From Pyropia haitanensis (lineage: Eukaryota > Rhodophyta > Bangiophyceae > Bangiales > Bangiaceae): DNA of 64,000 bases. The stretch lies in NCBI GenBank assembly GCA_008729055.1, contig SDUX01000006.1, positions 2,468,842-2,532,841 of the forward strand, in the 5' to 3' direction. A model generated the notes under the pieces. The model searched no databases. It saw only the letters and a list, made by a program, of their open reading frames with translations, and was not told where the DNA came from. Positions within the stretch are counted from its first letter, which is position 1, and every line of letters begins with the position of its first letter. Made by a program: the position numbers and the translations under genes. Of the stretch, positions 22,860-33,825 are shown piece after piece.

Positions 22860-24237
22860 TGGCGGCCGTGACGGGCGACGGCGTGCCGTGCGCCTCGGAC
22901 GTGGCGGACACGGCCATGGACGCGGCCGACGACGCGTCGGTGGCCGACGACGTGTCGTCCCGCGAGGACGACGACCGGTCGTCCGCGCCTGCCGGCGACG
23001 GGCACGCCGCGGCCGGCCCGCGGCGAGCGGTGGCGCCAGCGGCGGCGGCGGCAGCCGCCACGGAGGGCGGCTCGCAGCCGCCGCGGCCGTCGTCGGCATC
23101 GTCGGCGGCCGACTCGTCAACGTACGCGGTGCGGGCGAGCGTCGGCCACCCCCCCACGCGTGCCCACCGCGACGACACCTTGGCCGCCACCTTCTCGCCC
23201 CCCATCATAAACTGGTGCGCCACCCCCCCTGGCGACAGCTCCGCGCCCGGGAAGTACATGGTCACGCTCCGCACCCGCCCCGCGGTGCCGAGGCCGAGCC
23301 GCCCCGCCGCCTCCACCACCGCCCTCGCCACGCCCGCGCCGCGCGTCGCGGCCGCGTCGTCGCGCGCAGCGTCCCACGCGTCCCCCCCCCCACCTCCCCC
23401 TCCGCCGCACCCGCCAGCCCACCGGCGGGGCGGGCGCCCTCGTGTGGCCCAAAGGCGTAGCCAAACCAGGCGGGGCTCCCGCCGAGCGTCGTCCGCAGCA
23501 GCAGCAGCCGCGCGTCCTCGTCGTACATGAAGCGGCCGTCCATGACGAGCGCGCCGGGGCCGAGGTCGGGGGCGTCGTCAAAGACGGGCGGCCGCCACGC
23601 GGTGCCGGCTGCGAGCGCCGCGTCGGGCGTGCGCGAGCCGGGCTTGCAAAAGAAGCGGGTGAGGGTGCTCGCGTGGCCGAGGATGCGCCCGTTGAGCGTG
23701 GAGAAGGGCACCAGCTGCGCACCGGCGACACGAGACAAAGGGAAAAGCAACAAAAAAAAAAAGGGAAGAGCGCAGTAGGGTGCGACAGGGACACACGGGG
23801 GCAGCGGCGGCCACACGACATTCGTGTCAGTGGCTGGCCGCCAGGACACACCCCCCACGCTCCCGCCCGTGCCGCGCCCGCAACCAGCGTCGACCGGCGA
23901 TAACACCAGCAGCAAGCTGCCGGCGTCCAAACTTCCGTCGGCCGTCGCAGCCCCCCCACCGCACCCCCCCGACGCATTTTTCACCCCCTCCTATACAACG
24001 CACCAGATGGCTCATGTCCACATTACACGCCTCGCCCGGCAGCTCGCCCGGAGAAACCATGTACGCCCCCCCGGGGCAGAGCGCCTCGAGCGTCGCGACG
24101 CTCCCCGTCTCCCGCACCGTCCACACCGCCGCCGCGGCGAGCGCGGCGGACGACAGCGGCGGCAGCGTGCCGGGGGGGGCGAGCATGAACCGCTGCTCGT
24201 CGGGGTTGAGGGACGCGAAGAGCGCCGCAACGGACAT
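21974..24237 (-). CDS. Two-exon gene for an unknown Ala-rich protein
   Basis: Function not recognised. Exon 1 (24004-24237) begins MSVAALFASLNPDEQRFML. A 289-base intron (23715-24003) has donor GTGCGT, acceptor GTGCGCAG and phase 0, joining ...VDMSHL to LVPFSTLNGRILGHASTL. Exon 2 encodes ALVMDGRFMYDEDARLLLL and SVTMYFPGAELSPGGVAHQF, then an Ala/Ser-rich linker, then SVIDFSNFAASLAANVTGVY and a tail ending AIEAFSSLF. No signal peptide or membrane segment is clear. One extra base is needed at a C run (23382-23391) and at a G run (22720-22730) for a continuous frame. The clean splice sites and conserved-looking blocks argue for a real gene. Confidence 0.68.
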
Positions 24238-24276
24238 GGTCGCCGCGGCGGCGGCGGCCGGCGGCGGCCGCAGCCA

Positions 24277-24340
<64 letters not shown>

Positions 24341-27322
24341 GGGGGGGGGGGCGGTCGGGTGGAGGTGACGGCAGGGGGGAGGAAGACAGGGGCCGGGCTG
24401 GCGGCGGTGGTGGGGGAAGGGAGCGGGCGGTCGGGCAGCGGGGGGACGGAGGGGGCGACCGGTCAGCGAGCGGGCGCGAGACGGCGAGGGCGGCCAAGAC
24501 GGCAGCGGTTGGGCGGCCTACAGCAAGGCGGCACATGCGCAGCGAGGGCCAACCGCGCCATGCTGAGCGCGTCAACTGTCCAACTGGGGGGGCTACAAGT
24601 CTGTATCCTACGCGCTCGTGGTCATCAGCACGCTTTGCGGCCAGAGGTTAACCAACATCGCGACTGTTGGCGTCCAAGCCGTTACATCTTCAATCTCTTC
24701 GGTCCCAATGCCTGTAGCCAACGGGCATGCTGGCCCGTGCCCACTTGTGCAGATCATTGTATCCGGCAACTATCGGGAAGACAGCAGCTGCTTCGCACTC
24801 GGACGTTCAAGCAGAGGATGGCCGGATACTGACCGTACACTGGCCAGCAGGGTGAATCCTGAGGGGGCGTCACCGCTACAGGCGCCCCCAGCCTGAGCTG
24901 TGCCAGCAGCTGGTAGAGGGGACGCGCGGAACCGTGGCTCCAGTCGTGTCTCTCCCATCCGCGCACGTGGCACGCGGCACGCCGCTCGTGTGCGCTTGCG
25001 CAGCCGCCCGAGCCGGCACGCAGGGGCAGCCGGCCACGCAGCCGGCCGCCACCTCGGCCACCTCGGCCATCACCGCCGCCATCACCGCCGCCGCCACCCG
25101 TTGCGCCGCCGTTGCCGCCACCGCCGCCGCCGCTGCCACCGTGTTGGCGCCCGTCGACCACCCCACGTGTCGCCCCACAGGACTGCCTCGAGTGCGCGCC
25201 GCTTGGGCCGCCGCTCCCGCGAGGCGGCGCCTTGCAACCCCTCCCGCCCACCCCTCGTGCTTGCTCTTGCCACGCCAGCATCGGCCGCTTGCCCGAGTTG
25301 CTGTCGTCGCCCGCACCTGTTCCGCGTTCGAGCGCCGCATCGCCGCGGGGCGGCGGCGTAGACCCCACTTTCGCACTGCCCGCCGCGTTCCAAGCCAACC
25401 ACCTGGAGGTGGACTGGCAGCGGGGAGATGGTGCGCCAGTGGTGCCAGTCGACTGAAGCAGCGCATGCGGGGGACGGACGTGGAACAGAGTAAACTCGGA
25501 GGCCGAGAGGGGGGCTGACGTGGGGGGGGTGTTGGCCGGCCAGTGCGGTTGAACCGTCTCGACGCGTCCCTGAGCGATGCCACGACAGCTGCCTGCTCGT
25601 ACACGGGGGGACGTCCCCAGCGCCGTCCGTTGAGCCGCCCGCAGTCTCGTGATGCTTTGCCGCTTTGCGCGCGAAACAGCAGCGACAGCGACGGTGGCGG
25701 CGGCGGTGGCGGTGGCGGCGGCGGCAGGACTGGCGGCGGCTCGCCGCGTCCGCGGCAGCCGCATTCGGGGAGGGGCGGGCGTGGCGGTCCCCGCTCGACC
25801 CCACCGCCAATCGCCACGACTGGTGGTGGTGAGCCCACAGCGCGGGAGTTGCAAGGCGGCGGCAATGGCGGCTCGCAGCGCCTGCCGGTGCGCTGTCCAC
25901 CTCTGATGGATATTGTCGCACGGGCGGCCGTGCCGGTCCGCCCTCGTGCGCCGCTCCGCGCCGCCTTGCTGCCCCCCCCTCCCTACCTCACCCTGGCCCC
26001 CCTCATCCCACTCCCGTGCCGGCTCGTTGCGGTTTGCTGGCTGTTTTTTTTCGCTCCCAACGTCAGGCAGTCCCTCTCGCCGTGGCAAACCAATCTCGCG
26101 CTCGGGTGGTGCAACGGAGATAAAACCAAGGGGAGGCGGAACCGCACGACCGTCTGCCCCCCGCCCGGGAAGCGGCGCGACCCCGACCGCGCACTAGTGT
26201 CCCCTGCGCGTGCTGGTACAACTATCCCACGTGCAGCGGCGCCGGTAGTCACATGGGGGGGGTGATACTGTTGACCGCGCGGCTGCTCGAGCGAGACGAG
26301 CCCGCCGACCCATCCCGGCCAGGCCTCCCCAGCGACACCGTCGGGCGCGCGAATCCTGCGCCCCAAAAATTCCGCGCGCCCCTCTCGCCCCGCCGCACTG
26401 TTGCGTGGCGGCGGCGCCGACTCGCAGTGCCGGGAGGCACACCCGATGGTGGCTGGGGCGGCGGGTGGGCCGGTGTCCCCTCCACCGCGTGGACGATATT
26501 GGCAGCCGACAGACGCGCCCGCGCGCTGCAGCTGGCCGGTCGCGGTGGTCGCCAGCCGGGCGCGTGCAGCGGGCGGGGGCGCCCGCCAGGTGGCCACCCA
26601 CGTGCGCCGTCTCACCGCGTATATCTCCGCGGCGTCCGCCTGCGGGGCCGCTCAGACCCCACAAAAATGCTGGCGGATGCCAGACCGACGGGCTGCCTAC
26701 GCCCCGCCTCGGTCCGCCTCGGCGTGCGTGGTGGGCGCGCCCTGGCGGCAGCGCGGATTCATTCCCGCATCGGCGGGCGCCTCGGTGGGCGTTGAGAGCC
26801 CAACGGGGCACCAATGCGGAAAGTGACGGGCAACAAGCTTGTCCGGCAGCCGTGGTACTCTAAGCGCGGCACTCGTCCACCCGACTTTGCGACCGGCTCC
26901 GGGGGTGGCGTGTTTGGAGGACGGCTTCAGGAGAACCGCCCCCGTCGGAGGGCTGGGTGGTGCTCGGCGCACAGGCGGGTACACGCCGCAGGGGGTGGCG
27001 CGGTGGCACCACCGACCGCCAGTGAAAGCTGGTGCACCATCAAGGCTGACGGCAGCGGGGCGACAGTGCATTAGGGCGTCGACGCGGCCGGGCGGGACCG
27101 ACGGTGGCCGCGCCACACCCTCAAGTGGGGGTGCCGCAGCTGAAACCGGCCTTGCCGTTGCACCCCTTCCAGGAACGCTGGTCCCTCGACTGGAAGGGCC
27201 CCTGCTGCGTTTATCGCGTCTCCCTTCCGCTAGCGGTAGGGACGGAAAGTGCTGCGCGCGTGTGCGCCGTCCCCGTGAGCGCCTGTGTATCTGGTGTGCC
27301 GGACGACGGGGGCTCCGTCGCC
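24238..27322. other. Gene-poor 3.1 kb interval
   Basis: A lower-GC pocket lies at about 24,590-24,900. A CACCGCC-type simple repeat spans about 25,060-25,140. Overlapping frames up to 444 codons (24,754-26,088 on -) have no family motif and unstable composition. The last part is the leader of the zinc-finger gene. Nothing here is supported as a gene. Confidence 0.5.
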
Positions 27323-30148
27323 ATGTACAGCCGTGACCGTAGTTGGACAGAAGGGAACCGTGGAAGTGGCGAAGCTGGCGACACTGGTGACACTCGTGAC
27401 GGTGGCGTCGGTGTTGGCGGCGGTGGTCCCGACAACGAAGGTGGCGGTGCGAGAGGCGGCGAGCCCTCTGTTGGCGCCACCCACGGCGGAATGAGCGGCG
27501 GGGATGATGGCGACGGCGTCACGGCGGACGCGACCGCCCGCGCGCAGGCGCTGGTGGAAGCCGCGCGCTTCCGCCTGGACGCCTCGGTGGTGGCGGGCCT
27601 CGCCGATACATACGAAGACGAGGTGGTGAGCGCTTGGCTGTTTGGCGCCGCCGACGCGCGGCCGCCGGCCAACAACATGGCCGCCGAGGGCCTCCTGTTT
27701 ACGGCCGCGTACCAAGACACCGCGTCGGGGCGGCAGTGCCGCTCGTCAGAGGTCGCGCTGGTGCACGCGCACCAGCCGCCGTACGTGCTGGGCTCCATTA
27801 TCGACGCGGGCGGGCCGCACCCGGTCGCCTCGGTCGGTTCGGTTCTGACAGGCGTGCCGTTTGGAGATACCACCCTCCGCCGCCGCTGGGCGGTGGACCT
27901 CTCCTCCCCCGTCCTCGAGATGGTCGAGGCGGCGGTGACCGGCACGGGCGGGCTGATTGTGGTGGAGCGCTGCATCATCCCCACCCACGGCGGCGCGCCG
28001 ACGCTCCACGAGGCCGTCCGCTTTTACGCCTCGTCCCGGGTGGGGGCGGCCGCCGACGGCAGCGGCGGGCGGCCCGGAATGGGCACCGGCCTCCTTCAGA
28101 TTCTGGTGCGACCGTGGGGGCGTCACGATGTCTGCACCGCGTGTGACCCGCGGGGTGGTCCCGTCGCACAGCCGTGCGTGCACGCCATCCGACGGGTCCG
28201 GGGCTTACGGCACGGCACGTTTCGTCGCTGGTGCATTAGCATGGCTTCGGTCGCGCTGGTCGGGCAGTTGACCATGGAAGTGGTGCCGCTGGCAGCTGCG
28301 GGCATGGCGAGGGGGCAACGCACCCCGGGAAGCCCAGCTGGGTCGGTACCAGAGACTGGATCGACGAGCGGGGAGGCTTTCCGCTTGCGCCCTGTTGGCT
28401 ACAGCTACTCCTTTCGACTGAGCGACGCGGCTGTGCTTCTCTGGTCGGACATTGCCCGGACGGCCATTCTGGGAGGTGGAGAGCATGGACTGTCGAGCGT
28501 CCTACAGCTGGGGGATCCTTCTCCCCGGCTGCCGCGGAGGTGCGCTGCTGGTGCAGGCGACACTAGAAGCACCGAGACTGGAGATGCGGGCGGCTCTTGT
28601 GCACCGCAGTCGCTGCCCGTGCGAGACAGGAGCGGTCGTGCTTGCGGCTCTGAAGACCATGCCAGCTGGGGCGGAAGCTTCTCTGACGATCCGTCTGTGG
28701 CAGGGCTAGTGCCACGGACGGTGGAACCGCCCCTGTTTTGGAGCGTCCCCCTATCATGGCCGATTAGCGAGAGTGCCACGGGGTCGGCTGCTGTAGCATC
28801 CAGGGACGCTGGGGCGCTGTCGGCCAGTGGCAATTATGCTGCGACTGGGAGGCTTATGGACAACCACAGCCGAACGCTCGGCGCTACACCCCGCTCCTTG
28901 GGCACAAGCGGCGATCCGGCGCGACCTCCCCTTCCTGGTGCTACCGCGGTCGCCCGGTCTGGACCGAGGCTTCCACCCGTGGAGTACCGCTCTGACAAGG
29001 CCACGGCGTGCACGGCGCCTAAGGCATCGGTGGTTGGCTTGGCGCCTCCCAAGGCATCGGTGGTTGGCTTGGCAGCGGCGGGGATGGGAAGCGCCATCTC
29101 GGACACGGACATTGGCCGCAGCGCCGATGAGCGCCCCCGCTCTCGACCGACGCCGCCGCCGCTGACAGCCGCGCAGCCGGTGGCGGTACCCGAATGGACG
29201 GGCGCCGTCAGCTCGACTGCCCTGCGCGCGGCGCTCGTGGCCATGACTGCCACTGCGCGCGAGCGGCTGGCGAGCAATTCGCGCGCCCCTCCCCCGGAGA
29301 AGAAGACTCGAGCAACGGCAAAGGCCAACGACAAGCCCGGCACTACCAAAATGGAGGGCGTCGCCGTCAGTAGCGGCCACCAAAACGGAACGCCCGCGCA
29401 GCGTACCAGTGCTGAAGCGTCGCCGGCCGCGGGCGGCACCACCGAAACCGACAGCGGCTGCAAGACGGGCGGCAGCAGCACAAGTGGCAGCGCTCACGGA
29501 AGCGGCGGCAGCCAGTCTCGACCGGCGACGGGGACACCGCCTGGGCCGCCTCCCCAAGCCCCTGCAACTGCAATCGTCGGCGGTGGAGAGGCGACGCCCG
29601 TGACGCCCGCAGCGCCCGCCGCGCCCGCCGCGCCCGCCCGCGCCGCCGCCGAGCCGCCCGCGCCGCCGCCCGCCGCGACGGGCGGGGGTGGTTCGCGGCC
29701 TAAGCGGCCGCGCAACTTTGGGTGCGTCGCGTGCGAAGCGTTCTTCCTGTCCGCGAGCGACCGGGACCGCCACGTGAATACAGTGCACCACCGGCGGCGG
29801 GACTGGCCGTGCTCGCAGTGCGACTTTCGGGGCCTGCAGCGGGCGCACCTCAAGACGCACATCGCCGCTCGCCACGGTGGCGAGCGCCGGTTCGTGTGCC
29901 CCCACTGCGACGACGGGGGCGGGTGCGCCGCGTACCGGTCCATCTCTCGGTCCGCCGTGGAGCGGCACGTGCGGCGGGTGCATCAGCACCTGCGGCCGTT
30001 TACGTGTACCGCAGAGTGCGGCGCCACGTTTGCCGCGCGGTCCGACCTGACTCGCCACATTCAGCGGCGACACCCCGGGTCGGCTGCGAGTGCGGAAGAG
30101 GGCAGTGGACCGGCGGCCGGGCCCGCACCGGAGCCGCCGGGTGCATGA
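27323..30148 (+). CDS. C2H2 zinc-finger protein
   Basis: Probably a nuclear DNA-binding protein of about 941 residues. Four C2H2 fingers lie in the last 140 residues (about 801-917), with cores CVACEAFFLSASDRDRHVNT, CSQCDFRGLQRAHLKTHIAA, CPHCDDGGG...HVRRVH and CTAECGATFAARSDLTRHIQ. The third finger is expanded between its Cys and His pairs, and the fourth has a three-residue C-C gap (CTAEC). An Ala/Pro tract precedes them. The N-terminal 270 residues have an uncharacterised globular-looking part (AYQDTASGRQCRSSEVALVH, VERCIIPTHGG, FRRWCISMASVALVGQLTME). The middle contains the duplicated peptide PKASVVGLA. ATG 27323 is the first in-frame ATG of the open frame, which runs upstream to about 27104 without one; 27491 is an alternative. 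No target can be inferred. Confidence 0.82.
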   Translation: MYSRDRSWTEGNRGSGEAGDTGDTRDGGVGVGGGGPDNEGGGARGGEPSVGATHGGMSGGDDGDGVTADATARAQALVEAARFRLDASVVAGLADTYEDEVVSAWLFGAADARPPANNMAAEGLLFTAAYQDTASGRQCRSSEVALVHAHQPPYVLGSIIDAGGPHPVASVGSVLTGVPFGDTTLRRRWAVDLSSPVLEMVEAAVTGTGGLIVVERCIIPTHGGAPTLHEAVRFYASSRVGAAADGSGGRPGMGTGLLQILVRPWGRHDVCTACDPRGGPVAQPCVHAIRRVRGLRHGTFRRWCISMASVALVGQLTMEVVPLAAAGMARGQRTPGSPAGSVPETGSTSGEAFRLRPVGYSYSFRLSDAAVLLWSDIARTAILGGGEHGLSSVLQLGDPSPRLPRRCAAGAGDTRSTETGDAGGSCAPQSLPVRDRSGRACGSEDHASWGGSFSDDPSVAGLVPRTVEPPLFWSVPLSWPISESATGSAAVASRDAGALSASGNYAATGRLMDNHSRTLGATPRSLGTSGDPARPPLPGATAVARSGPRLPPVEYRSDKATACTAPKASVVGLAPPKASVVGLAAAGMGSAISDTDIGRSADERPRSRPTPPPLTAAQPVAVPEWTGAVSSTALRAALVAMTATARERLASNSRAPPPEKKTRATAKANDKPGTTKMEGVAVSSGHQNGTPAQRTSAEASPAAGGTTETDSGCKTGGSSTSGSAHGSGGSQSRPATGTPPGPPPQAPATAIVGGGEATPVTPAAPAAPAAPARAAAEPPAPPPAATGGGGSRPKRPRNFGCVACEAFFLSASDRDRHVNTVHHRRRDWPCSQCDFRGLQRAHLKTHIAARHGGERRFVCPHCDDGGGCAAYRSISRSAVERHVRRVHQHLRPFTCTAECGATFAARSDLTRHIQRRHPGSAASAEEGSGPAAGPAPEPPGA
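29014..29070 (+). repeat. 30-base tandem duplication inside the zinc-finger gene
   Basis: AAGGCATCGGTGGTTGGCTT occurs at 29021-29040 and 29051-29070 in frame, giving PKASVVGLA twice. The nucleotide identity suggests a recent duplication. Confidence 0.85.
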
Positions 30149-30548
30149 TGCGCGGATGATGAGCGGAGAGGTCAATTGCGTTTGATTGGTGCGAGATCGA
30201 GCGCGTGATGTGAGAATACAAAACGTGCGCCCAACCATTGCGCCAGGTCGGCGGTGGTCATGCGCGAACACCCCACTCAGCATGCACATGTATGTACAAG
30301 AACGTAACTCACCAAGTGCGTGCAAGTGTGTTTGCCTGTTGCGGACCTGCTGCTTCCCCCCGTCGAGGCCGGGCTCGTGTGCCATTGCCTTAAGCACTTT
30401 CTTCTATACTGGCCTTTATCTCTCGCCCGTTCCTGTCTCTCGACCGCATGGCTGCTGACGCTGTCGTCTGTTGAACTGTTGCTTCCCAACCGCCGCCGTG
30501 CTCTGTTCTGGGGACCGACGTGTACGTGCCCTCCTGCTCCGCTTACAG
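30149..30548. other. Intergenic or 5' exon/intron region of the lumen-protein gene
   Basis: Lower GC. It ends with a plausible 3' splice site (pyrimidine-rich, CCGCTTACAG, ending at 30548). ATGs occur at about 30281 and 30449, but no donor and frame combination is convincing. Confidence 0.4.
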
Positions 30549-30810
30549 TCCCTCCGCCTTCCTGGTGTCCGTGCTGCCCATCACCACCCGCCGTGCCGGC
30601 CGCTCTGCCCTGTGCATGTCGGCGGGGGAATCCCACCCGGCGGGCTCGGCGGTCACCTGGCGCGCGGCGCTGGCGGCGCTCGCCGCCGCCGTTGCTTGCG
30701 TCGCGTCTGGCGCGGGCCCGGCGTCGGCGGGGTCTGCGGCCATGCAGAGCATCTTTGGCTATGGTGGCGCCTCCTCTCCGTACAGCTACGCGGACATCCA
30801 CACCACGTAG
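30549..30810 (+). CDS. Small thylakoid-lumen-targeted precursor (3' exon)
   Basis: The frame following the acceptor at 30548 reads SPSAFLVSVLPITTRRAGRS, then ALCMSAGE, a typical plastid transit peptide end. It is followed by the hydrophobic segment AALAALAAAVACVAS and an A-x-A site (ASA), leaving a mature peptide of about 26 residues, GSAAMQSIFGYGGASS plus PYSYADIHTT. This bipartite layout suggests import into the plastid and then the thylakoid lumen. The first in-frame ATG is 30616, too late to include the transit peptide, so a 5' exon is missing from this call. The mature part is not one I can name; a small photosystem-associated subunit is possible but unproven. Confidence 0.55.
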
Positions 30811-31208
30811 CAGACTAACAAAAACACACATCACAAGAGGATGGAAGGTCACGAGCAATGGGGTACCGCACATAGGCGTCAACAAGACAAGCCCATGACG
30901 TCCCCCGCCACGCGCCAAGCCGCAACGTCGATCACACCGCTACCGCCACTGCCACCGCCGACGAACTAACAGTACCGCCTCTGCCACAGGGCAGAGGCCT
31001 GACAAGAAGCCAACACAAGTGCCCACCCCACCGCTGCCGTCCCCGAGGGAATGGATCACTCGGGGACCAAAAGAGGGAGCCACCACGCGGCACCACCAGC
31101 CTCCTCTGGATCACTGCGCACCTACAAAATAGCTCCCACATTGGCCTGCCGTATGCGCCGGACCAATGCCATGGTAAACAACGTCCCAAGCTACGGGGGC
31201 ACAATCCC
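30811..31208. other. Convergent intergenic region
   Basis: Lies between the 3' ends of the lumen-protein gene (+) and the RING gene (-). A-rich stretches occur near 30,815-30,840. No other feature is seen. Confidence 0.5.
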
Positions 31209-32942
31209 TCACGATGCCGAAGCCTCCATCGACACCGTCAGCACGGGCGGGGCCACGTCTTCCGCCACCGCCTGGGCCACGTCCGCCATCACCGGCGGGC
31301 TTGCCAACGCCGGAGTCTCCGTGGCCACCGCCTCTGTAGCCACCGTCGCCAACCCTCCGCCGCCAGCCGCCCGCCGGCGGATGCCCACCTTGGCCGCCTC
31401 CCGCGCAGCCTCACGCGCCGCCGCCTTGGCACGGGCCTTGCCCTTGCCCTTGATCTTTTTGGTGCCGCCCCCGCCGGCAGCCGCCGCGTCCGCCGCCCCC
31501 GCAGCGCGTGCCGCTGCCAGGCGGTCCGCGGCAGCAGCGCCACCGTCAGCACCGCGCGACGCTGCCTCCACACCCGCACGGGCCTTGCCCTTGCCCTTGC
31601 CGTGGCCGCCAGCGGGCGACGGCACCACCCGCGCGCCGCTGTGGCCGGCACGCACAAAGCCGCCAGCACCCCACCGGCGGTTGCCCAGCGTCACACCGCG
31701 GGCGGCGCCGCCGCTGTGGCTGCTGCCACCCCCGGCACCGGCTGCCGCAGACGAGAACGCACCCCCTGTCCCACTAGCCGCGGTGCCAGCCATGCCGCCG
31801 GCCTTCTTGCGGCCGCCCGAGTTCCAACGAGACTCCTCCTCACGCCAAAAGGCGGCTTCCGCCGCCTCGGCCTCTTCCTCCTCCCGCAGCGCGCGCACGT
31901 CTGCCGCGTCGCCCGCGCCCAGCAGGCGCCGCGGCGGTGGCGCGGGTGGGGTGCCGCTCTCAGAGGCAACCGACATGGAGGGCGGGCCGCCCACCACAAA
32001 CGCCGACGCAATGTCAATGGACGGCGGGGTGACAGGGGTGATGTACACCCACGGCGCGCGGAGGAGCAGGGCCAGTGGCTCTTCAGCAAAGAAGAGGTCC
32101 ACGGAGGGAGCGGGCAGCGCCAGCGGCGTGCCATCCAGGCTGCGCCGCACCAACAGGGAGGTAAACGTGTGCTTGCACAGGGGGCAGGGGGGGGGGAGCG
32201 GGCGAGCAGACGCCCACGAGAGGATGCACGACGCGCTGTACATGAGAAGAAAGATGGGACGGGGCAGAGGCGTACAGGCGCACAAATGAGAGAGAGTCGA
32301 CGCCAGAGGAATCCAGCCCGTTAGACAGCTGCAGCAATGCGCGGCACAGCCCGACCCCGGTCCATCCACCATCCGCTCCACCGCACATATAGAGGGGTGT
32401 AGCAGTCCATCCTGTCCCCCGCCATCCGTACCTGCAAGCTTCACCCCATATCATTGCCAACACGCCTCCCCCCCCGCTACCGCAACGTACCAGTACGAGT
32501 GCGAGCACGTTGGCAGCATCGCCACCTCCAGAGGTGCGGGCGTCTCGTAGCAGATGGCACACACCTCGGACGCCGACGGCTCTGCCGGCGCAGCTACGTC
32601 CGCATCGTCTGCGGCCAGCGACGACGGCACATCCAGGGCTGGTGCGGTGGCAGTGACGGCTGCAGGCGACGCGTCAGCCGTGTCGACCGCGGCGCGGGTG
32701 GCGGCGCCGGCAGCCGCGTCACGGCTCACCGGCAGCAGCCCAGACGACGTCGGTGCAACCACCGAGGGTCGCACGGCCACCATGCTCACCGCCGCAACAG
32801 CCTCTGCGCGGGTGGCGGCGGCGGCAGCCGCGGCGGCGGCCGCCGCCTCACGGCGCGATGCGTCCAGGGCCGCCTCGACACGCGACGCCTCCAGCGCCGC
32901 CTCCAGCTGCGCCGCTTCCATCGCCACCGCGGCCGCGTCCAT
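31209..32942 (-). CDS. RING-finger E3 ubiquitin ligase, two exons
   Basis: Predicted ubiquitin ligase of 492 residues. Exon 1 is 32491-32942 (start MDAAAVAMEAAQ), the intron is 32236-32490 (255 bases, donor GTACGT, acceptor TGTACAG, phase 2) and exon 2 is 31209-32235. Joining the exons restores a full C3HC4 RING: C128-x2-C131-x14-C146-x-H148-x2-C151-x2-C154-x13-C168-x2-C171, with C151 encoded across the splice. The block after the RING (TSLLVRRSLDG, then FFAEEPLALLLRAPW) resembles a plant RING family with a V.R.LDG and EES.CLLLRA.W motif (recollection). The C-terminal half is low complexity, with GKGKGKAR and KKIKGKGKARAKAA basic patches that may be nuclear localisation signals, preceded by a Glu-rich helix (REEEEAEAAEAAFW). 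Confidence 0.85.
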
Positions 32943-33775
32943 GGTGGTCAATGGTCCGCGACAAACAAAAAAGAAACAAAAAGGTACACACGGGAGAGAG
33001 AGAGACAAGAGAAAAAGAGAGAAAACAAGTAGGTAACTGGCGAGCGCGCCCAACAAAAAAGAGCCGACGACAAATAGTCTACACAGACAATGGGAAGGCA
33101 CAAAAGGAAAGGGAAGGAGGGAAGCAGGCGACAGACGGCCGGCCGCCGGCACGCACCGGGCCGTCACATGCACGGCAGCGTTGGGTGGGCGCGCCCAACG
33201 GGCGGCACGAACGGACAAAAAAATAGACACCCCCGGCGGGGTGTCCGCCGCGTAGGAGGGGGGGCGGGGGAGCGAGAAGATGGTTGTGTGTCGGGACGCC
33301 GAGACAGGCAGTACGACGGGGAAGGGGGTGGCGGTGGGGGGGGAGGGGCGGGCACGCGGTGACGGGCGGGGCCGGGTACGGCAGTCGCAGCCCCGGCGGA
33401 CCGGGGCGGAACGCGCGCCTCAGGCGTGCGGAGCCAGGTGGGCAAGACGCGTGGAAGTTGAGTCAACCTCCCGACCCCCCCCCCACCCCCCCCAGGGCGG
33501 TGCCACGCAGGGGGCAGGCGACGACGGCCACACAGGCGCCAGGCGTCCCGGATGGGCCGCTCACCACTGCACCCAACCGCGGGCCAAGGTGCGCGCGCAG
33601 TTGCCACGCTTGTGGGGGGGGGAGGCGGAGCCGCTCCGCTCGCGACCGTCCTCCGGCCAGCTTTGGCGGCGGGGGGGCGCCAGCGAAGCCCCCGTCCCCG
33701 TGTGCGCACGCGCAGCCGACAGAAGGGGGGGGTGGTCGACGGGTGCGGTGGGTGGCTGGCCCAAACTTGCATGGA

Positions 33776-33825
33776 AGCGCGGAGAATCCCATTTGTCCCC
33801 AGCGCGGAGAATCCCATTTGTCCCC
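33776..33825. repeat. 25-base perfect tandem duplication
   Basis: A unit beginning AGCGCGGAGAATCCC and ending TTTGTCCCC occurs at 33776-33800 and again at 33801-33825 without mismatch, at the boundary between GC-simple and lower-GC DNA. Confidence 0.9.

Noticed and set aside
24754..26088. 444-codon minus-strand frame
   Set aside because: No family motif, mixed composition, overlapping frames on the other strand, no splice or start support.
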